Below are positions 1 through 4,041 of a stretch of DNA of 7,443 nt, in pieces. The stretch is from the NCBI GenBank assembly GCA_035575515.1, contig DATLXU010000120.1, positions 1-7,443 of the forward strand, read 5' to 3'. Within the stretch, counting starts at the first letter, position 1. Every line of letters begins with the position of its first letter. The stretch is from DATLXU01 sp035575515. Its GTDB lineage: Bacteria > Acidobacteriota > Blastocatellia > UBA7656. A program made the position numbers and the translations under genes. The notes below the pieces were generated by a model. It did no database searches and had not been told where the DNA came from. It saw nothing but the letters and a program-made list of their open reading frames with translations.

Positions 1-1019
1 CCGCCGCTCTTGCGCTCATGCCTTGAGGCGACCACCGCCAACCCGTCAACAGCTACAGCCTCTTGAAGCGGCTCAACGGCAACGAGAGCATCGCCAGTGT
101 TGTTCTCAGCCTCCCCGCGAAAGCCAGCAAACTGCGAAACCGTGTCAACTATGACCAACTTTGCATCGCGCCGCTTGCACTCAGCCCTTGCCGCCTTCAT
201 AACACTGGCCCAGTCCAGCCCCTTAGTTTCGTGATAGAACAAGACGGCGAAATCTTCGCGGTCTAAAAGGCCAGCCCTTCGCATAGCTACCCTGAACGTA
301 TTTGGCGGTTGCTCAGTCAAGTAAACAATGGCGGTTTTCATTGTCGGCTCGCCTAAGAATCTGTCTCCGTTCACGACCGCACAGCAAAGATGCGTGAGAA
401 AAGTTGTCTTGCCTGCCGCCTTCACCTTTCCGGCCATTTCTGTGATAGCCCCGCAAGCTATGTAGGGCTTCACAATCCAAACCGGCTCATCAGGAGTCTG
501 CGCGGCAACCTCCGAAGCGGAATAGAACTTCACCCCGCTTGTTGATGAAACCGCCTCCGATGAAATTGCTGCGAAGGTGCGTTCAGCGTACTCGCGGATT
601 GAATCGAAAGGCTCAAGCTCAATGCACTTTTGTATGATGTCTGCGCCTACCTTGACGCCCTTTCGCAAGAATGCCTTCTCAAGCACACTCTCTACGTAAT
701 GGCTGATGTCATCAGTACGAGGCACACCATCAATCAGGCTGGCGATATAGGCCGCGCCGCCCGCTTGCTGGAATTTGCCTCTGCGCTCAAGCTCTGCTTT
801 CAGAGTCACAAGGTCAATCGGCACATTCCTGCTTGCGAGCGTAACCATTGCAACAAACAAGAGGCGATGCGAATGTAGAAAGAAGTGGCCCGCTTTGAGA
901 CGTAAACTGGCCTGCTGTATGAGAGCATTCTTGAGCAGGATTGCCCCCAAAACTGCCTTCTCAGCGTCAATGTTTTTGGGCAAGCCTCTTTCAAGCGAGG
1001 GGTCGCCGTTATAGCTCAT
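1..1019 (-). CDS. DnaB-type N-terminal domain fused to a RepA/AAA_25-like ATPase, probable element replicative helicase (partial, C-terminus off left edge)
   Basis: The frame is open from ATG at 1019-1017 to the window edge (339 full codons, no stop). Residues about 13-115 match the DnaB N-terminal domain: LPKNIDAEKAVLGAILL near 13-29, HSHRLLF near 49-55, GVPRTDD near 98-104. This domain in DnaB helps form the hexamer and binds primase. After a linker comes an ATPase core: Walker A-like GKVKAAGKTTF (197-207, one residue longer than the classic spacing but of the G-x-x-K-a-a-G-K-T kind seen in RepA-like ATPases), Walker B LVIVD (288-292) and a conserved-looking SRHERKSGG (332-340). The ATPase resembles RepA/AAA_25 hexameric helicases rather than the normal DnaB RecA core. 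The start overlaps the end of the HTH gene by 11 bases, suggesting translational coupling. Likely role: unwinding at the element's origin. The exact family of the ATPase part is an inference. Confidence 0.85.
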   Translation of the reverse strand, partial: MSYNGDPSLERGLPKNIDAEKAVLGAILLKNALIQQASLRLKAGHFFLHSHRLLFVAMVTLASRNVPIDLVTLKAELERRGKFQQAGGAAYIASLIDGVPRTDDISHYVESVLEKAFLRKGVKVGADIIQKCIELEPFDSIREYAERTFAAISSEAVSSTSGVKFYSASEVAAQTPDEPVWIVKPYIACGAITEMAGKVKAAGKTTFLTHLCCAVVNGDRFLGEPTMKTAIVYLTEQPPNTFRVAMRRAGLLDREDFAVLFYHETKGLDWASVMKAARAECKRRDAKLVIVDTVSQFAGFRGEAENNTGDALVAVEPLQEAVAVDGLAVVASRHERKSG

Positions 1020-1221
1020 CGCCTTGCCCCGCAGATTGACCATTGGCCGCTTGAGCAGAGCCGCCGCGCCTTATCCAGTCGCGCAATGAGTCTTCATCAA
1101 ACCTCACCTGACGGCCAATTCTCACAGAGGGAATCAAGCCCAAGCGGGCAGCCTCGTAAACACGGGCTTTCGTCTTGAAGCCACACAACTCTTTTACATA
1201 CTCTGCATCTCGTAAAGCCAT
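1009..1221 (-). CDS. excisionase-like helix-turn-helix DNA-binding protein
   Basis: A 70-residue protein of the HTH_17/MerR-like excisionase family. Residues about 7-28 form the helix-turn-helix, followed by GLIPSVRIGRQVRF (28-41) as the turn and wing, then SLRDWIRRGG, a typical family ending. Residues 55-70 are a short low-complexity tail. Proteins of this type act as recombination directionality factors, helping the integrase excise the element, or as small repressors or replication accessory factors. The start is fixed by a near-ideal GGAGGTGA five bases upstream of ATG. The gene lies between the unknown 305-residue gene (108 bp upstream) and the helicase gene (11-bp overlap downstream). 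Which of the possible jobs it does cannot be read from the sequence; coupling to the helicase makes a replication or control role as likely as excision. Confidence 0.85.
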   Translation of the reverse strand: MALRDAEYVKELCGFKTKARVYEAARLGLIPSVRIGRQVRFDEDSLRDWIRRGGSAQAANGQSAGQGDEL

Positions 1222-1226
1222 TTATC

Positions 1227-1239
1227 TCACCTCCGGTGA
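1227..1239 (-). promoter_or_regulatory. strong ribosome binding site inside a small inverted repeat
   Basis: On the minus strand GGAGGTGA (1234-1227) lies five bases before the HTH start codon and fits the 16S rRNA anti-Shine-Dalgarno sequence almost perfectly. The same bases form part of TCACC-gga-GGTGA, a 5-bp inverted repeat with a 3-base centre. The repeat could be a weak occluding hairpin in the mRNA or half of a protein-binding site; it may also be chance, since an SD core easily gives such a pairing. Confidence 0.6.
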
Positions 1240-1329
1240 AATTAAATGACAGAAGCCATACAGGAATAAAGAAACCTGAAAAAGCAGGAAAGCACTCGCA
1301 ATCGAGTTTCAATTAACTGGCTTGGCAGG

Positions 1330-2247
1330 TTAGCTATTTGCTGAAGGGCGGCGACCTGGCGCGGTTCTTACTTCATCAAGAGGCAATCCAATAAGGCTCG
1401 CAACCTGATGGACGGCCTTTCGTATGCGCTGTGTGCGTTCGGCCAAGCAAACTCGAAAAGAACTCTGCCCTATGCCGTGCGACTGGCTTTCGAGGTTTGC
1501 ATATTCTTGAGGGTAGTATTGCTTGAAGATTTCTTCATAGCCTTTCCCGACAACCTGAAACCAGACGGCCCATTCATAGTGGTCGGGTCTGTGGTCGCTG
1601 TGCATGGCATCAAGACGAGTCTCACGGTATTGTCTTTTCAGCCCATTCAAATAATCAGCGTATGCCTTAGCTTGTCTCTTGAAATCTTCAAGGTCAATCT
1701 GCATCTCGCCTGATGTATCGAATCGAATCTGAGGCTGATAGAAGAAAGATTGCGGCTCATCTATGGGCGGTGACTGATAAGCCCAGTCTGTTTTTTGTCT
1801 TCGCTCATCGTAATCAAGCGAAGGAGCATCCCATCGGCCAAACATTTCAAATTCCCATCTTCGTTCTTGATGAGCGCGCGGCGAATATGACCAGTAATCG
1901 AGCGTGTCATAGGCTCGCTTTCTACACCAAGCCACGTCAAGATTATGCTCGCGCGACCAATCAAAAAGACTCTCGCGTAATACGGCGATTCGAGCATCAG
2001 TCAAGCTCGCGCTGTCAACCTCTAAGACTTCCCATGCTGGTCGCTGATACTTTGCCCAGATATGGCGAGCCACAGCATTGCGATAATCAAGCCGCCCGTC
2101 ATCACCTTCAAAGCAAAGTATAGTTTCCTTAAAGCAACGATAAGGCTCTCCGCTCAAGTGGTCTAAGACTTGTGGCTTGATGCTTCGTACATGGCAAAGA
2201 AATAGGTTTCGTGCCTGCTCTGTTGAAATTGGTTTTCGGACTGCCAT
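1330..2247 (-). CDS. uncharacterised 305-residue element protein with DNA-binding-like C-terminus
   Basis: Not recognised as a named family. The start ATG has GGAG ten bases upstream (2261-2258). There is no signal peptide or membrane segment; the protein is soluble, charged and rich in aromatic residues (10 Trp, many Tyr). Residues about 85-120 (LRESLFDWSREHNLDVAWC and onward) have the W-x-x-x-x-x-L-x-x-x-W spacing seen in various hypothetical proteins of phages and islands. Residues 223-290 (HYEWAVWFQVVGKGYEEI, then RTQRIRKAVHQVASLIGLPL) resemble two halves of a helix-turn-helix: a G-x-x-Y/F-x-x-I turn and a later recognition-type helix. This would suit a DNA-binding or terminase-small-subunit-like role, but that is inference. 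It is the gene closest to the tRNA scar, where an integrase is often found, yet it shows no tyrosine-recombinase R-H-R-Y motifs. Confidence 0.8.
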   Translation of the reverse strand: MAVRKPISTEQARNLFLCHVRSIKPQVLDHLSGEPYRCFKETILCFEGDDGRLDYRNAVARHIWAKYQRPAWEVLEVDSASLTDARIAVLRESLFDWSREHNLDVAWCRKRAYDTLDYWSYSPRAHQERRWEFEMFGRWDAPSLDYDERRQKTDWAYQSPPIDEPQSFFYQPQIRFDTSGEMQIDLEDFKRQAKAYADYLNGLKRQYRETRLDAMHSDHRPDHYEWAVWFQVVGKGYEEIFKQYYPQEYANLESQSHGIGQSSFRVCLAERTQRIRKAVHQVASLIGLPLDEVRTAPGRRPSANS

Positions 2248-2287
2248 GCTTGTGCGACTCCAATCCCCGCCGCGTATACCTTAATGC

Positions 2288-2308
2288 TGGTGTGCCAGTG
2301 GTGTGCCA
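2288..2308. repeat. two tandem copies of TGGTGTGCCA, 11-bp period
   Basis: TGGTGTGCCA occurs at 2288-2297 and again at 2299-2308, exactly one helical turn apart, so bound proteins would sit on the same face of the DNA. Each copy also has TGG/CCA ends and is partly self-complementary. The place, about 140 bp from the tRNA crossover, suits an integrase arm site or excisionase site. An operator for the adjacent leftward gene (start at 2247) is also possible. Confidence 0.5.
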
Positions 2309-2358
2309 ACTGCCCTTAACAACACAAAACAGCACAACTCACAAACGAACAAAACAAG

Positions 2359-2433
2359 TATAGCTGAGTCCGGCAAGTGCTAAAAGTACCACGCTTAACG
2401 ATACTCTTATCAACTCAGCCGAACTCAGCTATA
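2359..2433. repeat. 16-bp imperfect inverted repeat with a third ACTCAGC copy
   Basis: TATAGCTGAGTCCGGC (2359-2374) and GCCGAACTCAGCTATA (2418-2433) are inverted complements with one mismatch in 16, separated by 43 bases. The right arm region also contains the direct repeat AACTCAGC at 2412-2419 and 2422-2429, so the core ACTCAGC is present three times: once inverted and twice direct, 10 bp apart. The inner edge is only 14 bp from the tRNA remnant. This pattern is typical of multi-site protein binding in an attachment region; a large RNA hairpin is a less likely reading because the loop is long. Confidence 0.6.
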
Positions 2434-2447
2434 GAAGGTCAATTCAG

Positions 2448-2492
2448 ACTGAAAATCCGCGTGTCGGCGGTTCGATTCCGTCCCTGGCCACC
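2448..2492 (+). pseudogene. 3' fragment of tRNA-Phe(GAA), attachment-site scar (att)
   Basis: Reading rightward: loop CTGAAAA with anticodon GAA (2449-2455), 3' anticodon strand TCCGC (2456-2460), variable loop GTGTC, T arm GGCGG-TTCGATT-CCGTC (2466-2482, five pairs including one G-U), 3' acceptor strand CCTGGCC (2483-2489), discriminator A, then CC. The bases before 2448 do not restore the 5' anticodon strand (GCGGA expected, TCAGA present), and no D arm or GGCCAGG acceptor half occurs upstream in the window. The fragment therefore cannot be a working tRNA. The break in the anticodon stem-loop is the common crossover place for tRNA-targeting tyrosine recombinases. The exact left boundary is uncertain by a few bases. 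Confidence 0.85.
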
Positions 2493-2511
2493 TTCTTAAT
2501 ATTAACTCGCA

Positions 2512-2540
2512 AAGGCCATCGAAAAGATGGCTTTAATTGT
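2512..2540 (+). terminator. hairpin after the tRNA remnant, probable original tRNA terminator
   Basis: AAGGCCATC (2512-2520) pairs with GATGGCTTT (2526-2534), giving nine pairs including one G-U around a five-base loop, followed by AATTGT. The T tract is short, so termination may be moderate. Its place 20 bp after the tRNA 3' end suggests it once ended the tRNA-Phe transcript; after the insertion it would stop reading from the element into the chromosome. Confidence 0.55.
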
Positions 2541-2583
2541 CTGTGGCTGCGTTTGTGAAGACATTACAATCGGAGTGAAAGCA

Positions 2584-2754
2584 ATGTCAGAGAAAGAACG
2601 GCAGAAGAAAGACCAACAAAGAAAACAATCGAGCACGAGCAAGCAGGCGGGTGACAAGCCTCAATCCAACGCGCAACAAGTCGAGCGCAATCCTGGTCAA
2701 TCGCGCACAGGCGCTCCGCGAAATACTACAGAACAAGGGCAGGAGAGAAAATAG
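2584..2754 (+). CDS. small, fully hydrophilic protein of unknown function (56 residues)
   Basis: The start at 2584 is chosen over an in-frame ATG at 2527 because CGGAG (2571-2575) stands eight bases before it, while 2527 lies inside the terminator hairpin. The product begins MSEKERQKKDQQRK and contains no Leu, Ile, Phe, Tyr, Trp, Cys or His; it has 11 Gln, 13 Lys/Arg and 7 Asp/Glu, so it is basic and almost certainly disordered. No domain is recognised. Small proteins of this composition are usually hypothetical; nucleic-acid binding or a stress/desiccation role would be guesses. It stands alone between two terminators. Support for it being real is the good ribosome binding site and the terminator that follows at 2849. 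Confidence 0.6.
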   Translation: MSEKERQKKDQQRKQSSTSKQAGDKPQSNAQQVERNPGQSRTGAPRNTTEQGQERK

Positions 2755-2848
2755 AGATTGTCAAAAACCGGTTGTCTCACAGGGGCAACTCCAGCAGCGG
2801 CGCTTCAATCGCCCTGCTGTTTGCAAAACTAATTTCATATCCTTAAAA

Positions 2849-2877
2849 AAGAGGCCGCACACTTGCGGCCTTTTCTT
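2849..2877 (+). terminator. rho-independent terminator
   Basis: AGGCCGC (2852-2858) pairs with GCGGCCT (2865-2871) around ACACTT, extended by a G-U and two A-T pairs, followed by TTTTCTT. A run of A on the 5' side means it could also work leftward. It closes the small hydrophilic gene, about 95 bp after its stop codon, and insulates the lipoprotein promoter. Confidence 0.85.
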
Positions 2878-2918
2878 CTGACGTGCCCAACAGAGTTCTT
2901 TCGAGTAACGTAGCACGC

Positions 2919-2948
2919 TTGTTCATAGGTCTTAATTCAACATATAAT
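2919..2948 (+). promoter_or_regulatory. sigma-70-type promoter for the lipoprotein gene
   Basis: A perfect TATAAT (2943-2948) lies 41 bp before the start codon. TTGTTC (2919-2924) is a partial -35 box at 18-bp spacing. The place between a strong terminator and a good ribosome binding site supports it as the housekeeping promoter of the following gene. Confidence 0.6.
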
Positions 2949-2989
2949 CCGCTCGGTTTAAGATAAGAACTTGTTAAAGGAGAGCACTG

Positions 2990-3853
2990 ATGTTTAATCG
3001 CAACGCATATTGCCGCAACCTCAGGTTTCTGTCGCTGAAAGCTGTTTTGTTCTTTGCGCTGTCGTGCACCATCGCTTTTGCCGTCGCCTGCAAAAGCGGC
3101 GATCAGACAACCACCTCAAATTCCAACGCTAACGCCAACAAAGCCTCAACCTCGACTGCCTCAACCTCTATCGGGACCACTGCGCTTTCGAGCGGCGGAG
3201 ATTTTGAGGGCGCTATTACGATGAAGGTCGAAGGTCAGGGCGAAGGCGGCGAGATGACCTTCTACACCAAAGGGCAACAGACTCGCATGGAAATGCACGG
3301 CGGCGGTCAGCAGATGGCCGCAATTATGGATATGTCATCTGGCAAGATGACCATGCTCCTGCCTCAACAGAAAATGTATATGACCATGGATTTCAAAGGC
3401 ATGGCCGAAGGCAGGAAGAAGGATGCCCAAGAAGAATATCTGCCAGACATCACGCCTACGGGGCAGACCGAAACAGTCGCCGGTTATACGTGCGAGCATT
3501 ACAAGATGAGCAAAGACGGGCGAGATATGGATATGTGTATGGCTAAAGGTCTAGGCTACTTCGGCATGGGACAACCAGGGAGAGAGAACATCTTTTTCAG
3601 CCCGAAGATGATGGAGAAGGCGAAAGCTCATCCCGAATGGTCGAAGCTTTTAGAAGGCGGCGCATTCCCGCTTAAGATGACCGTCACTAAGAATGGACAG
3701 GTTGAATCAACTATGGAGGCCACAAAGATTGAGCGAAAGCCGCTGGATGATTCGCTCTTCACAGTCCCGCCGGACTACAGGGAATTCAAAGCGCCGCAGA
3801 TGCCGGGCGGAATGCCGAACGCGCCAAAGATGCCGACAATGCCGAATCAATAA
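2990..3853 (+). CDS. methionine-rich DUF4412-type lipoprotein
   Basis: A 287-residue exported lipoprotein. Residues 1-33 form a signal peptide with a basic start, a hydrophobic core (about 17-33) and lipobox AVAC with Cys34 as the lipidated residue; Lys follows at +2. Residues 38-66 are a Thr/Ser/Asn linker. From about 72 the sequence follows the DUF4412 pattern: FEGAITMKVEG, a YTKGQQTRMEM strand, MDMSSGKMTMLLPQQKMYM, AGYTCEHYKM and a closing LDDSLFTVPPDYREF (residues 252-266). Strand-rich proteins with this layout recall LolA-like folds, but no function is established. Methionine makes up 27 of 287 residues and the C-terminus has a Met-Pro repeat (271-285). AAAGGAG seven bases before ATG fixes the start. 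It is transcribed alone from the promoter at 2919-2948 and probably sits in the outer membrane. Confidence 0.88.
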   Translation: MFNRNAYCRNLRFLSLKAVLFFALSCTIAFAVACKSGDQTTTSNSNANANKASTSTASTSIGTTALSSGGDFEGAITMKVEGQGEGGEMTFYTKGQQTRMEMHGGGQQMAAIMDMSSGKMTMLLPQQKMYMTMDFKGMAEGRKKDAQEEYLPDITPTGQTETVAGYTCEHYKMSKDGRDMDMCMAKGLGYFGMGQPGRENIFFSPKMMEKAKAHPEWSKLLEGGAFPLKMTVTKNGQVESTMEATKIERKPLDDSLFTVPPDYREFKAPQMPGGMPNAPKMPTMPNQ

Positions 3854-3860
3854 TGTGAGT

Positions 3861-3920
3861 GCGCGGCTTCGAGCGGTTTAGCCTTAAACATAAAGTCGCG
3901 AGCCGCGCCTTTAGTTGTTT
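3861..3920 (+). terminator. probable terminator of the lipoprotein gene
   Basis: GCGCGGCT (3861-3868) pairs perfectly with AGCCGCGC (3901-3908), followed by CTTTAGTTGTTT. The 32-base loop carries its own small hairpin, GTTTA-gcct-TAAAC (3876-3889). It begins seven bases after the TAA of the lipoprotein gene. The loop is long for a classic terminator, hence the moderate confidence. Confidence 0.55.
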
Positions 3921-3938
3921 GCAATTCGATAAAGCCTA

Positions 3939-3969
3939 TGGAGTGCGGCGAGCATGTCGCTGCACTCCA
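3939..3969 (-). terminator. 13-bp hairpin between converging genes, possible terminator of the VWA gene
   Basis: TGGAGTGCGGCGA (3939-3951) pairs with TCGCTGCACTCCA (3957-3969), one G-U included, around the loop GCATG. It lies 72 bp beyond the stop codon of the leftward VWA gene. No strong T run follows in either direction, so it could be a transcript-stabilising 3' hairpin or an interspersed palindromic repeat instead of a true intrinsic terminator. Confidence 0.45.
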
Positions 3970-4041
3970 AATCTGGTTTCACTCAATCTCTTCCTGTGTC
4001 ATCTGCTTTCACCTGTCTTTCGCAGATCCCCTTTTATGCGC

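Larger units (their letters stand above)
2248..2447. other. non-coding terminal region of the element, candidate recombination and promoter region
   Basis: Two hundred bases lie between the 305-residue gene and the tRNA scar with no convincing reading frame. The region holds tandem 10-mers (2288-2308), a 40-base tract that is almost only A and C (2318-2357, exceptions at 2332, 2339 and 2347), and an imperfect inverted repeat (2359-2374 with 2418-2433). A minus-strand TATACT (2362-2357) could be a -10 box for the leftward gene, but the hexamer 17 bp upstream (TTTTAG) is a poor -35. Position and content fit the attachment arm of an integrative element, which usually carries accessory binding sites beside the crossover core. 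Confidence 0.5.
1..2492. mobile_element. right end of an integrative element inserted in tRNA-Phe (continues beyond left edge)
   Basis: Seen: a 3'-only tRNA-Phe fragment at 2448-2492, and to its left three leftward genes of a type common on mobile elements: an unknown protein, an excisionase-like HTH protein, and a DnaB_N/ATPase replication protein. The side lacking the tRNA 5' half must be the inserted side, so the element extends left and the native chromosome right. Inferred: the complete tRNA-Phe (attL) and probably the integrase lie at the far left end outside the window. Without the integrase it cannot be said whether this is a phage, a satellite, an integrative plasmid or a decayed remnant. 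The reading frames visible here are intact, which argues against advanced decay. Confidence 0.72.

Noticed and set aside
630..1014. Short rightward frames opposite the helicase gene
   Set aside because: The minus strand carries a continuous frame with DnaB_N motifs over this whole region, so these are antisense shadows.
1275..1288. CCTG/CAGG hairpin as terminator between the 305-residue and HTH genes
   Set aside because: Only four base pairs with a weak T run on the minus strand; too weak to call.
2129..2335. Leftward 68-codon frame across the start of the 305-residue gene
   Set aside because: It overlaps a better-supported gene in another frame, has no ribosome binding site and has no recognisable domain.
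2359..2492. A complete tRNA-Phe, possibly with an intron or altered 5' half
   Set aside because: No GGCCAGG acceptor half or D arm occurs upstream on the plus strand, and the 5' anticodon strand does not pair fully with TCCGC. TAGCTGAGT at 2361-2369 resembles the D-arm TAGCTCAGT but is explained by the inverted repeat.
2433..2496. AGAAGGT / ACCTTCT inverted repeat flanking the tRNA fragment
   Set aside because: Seven bases with a 50-base gap is within chance, and one arm is simply the native base run after the tRNA end.
2565..2570. TACAAT as a promoter -10 box for the 56-residue protein
   Set aside because: Transcription would start after the ribosome binding site at 2571-2575, and no -35 hexamer stands at the right distance.
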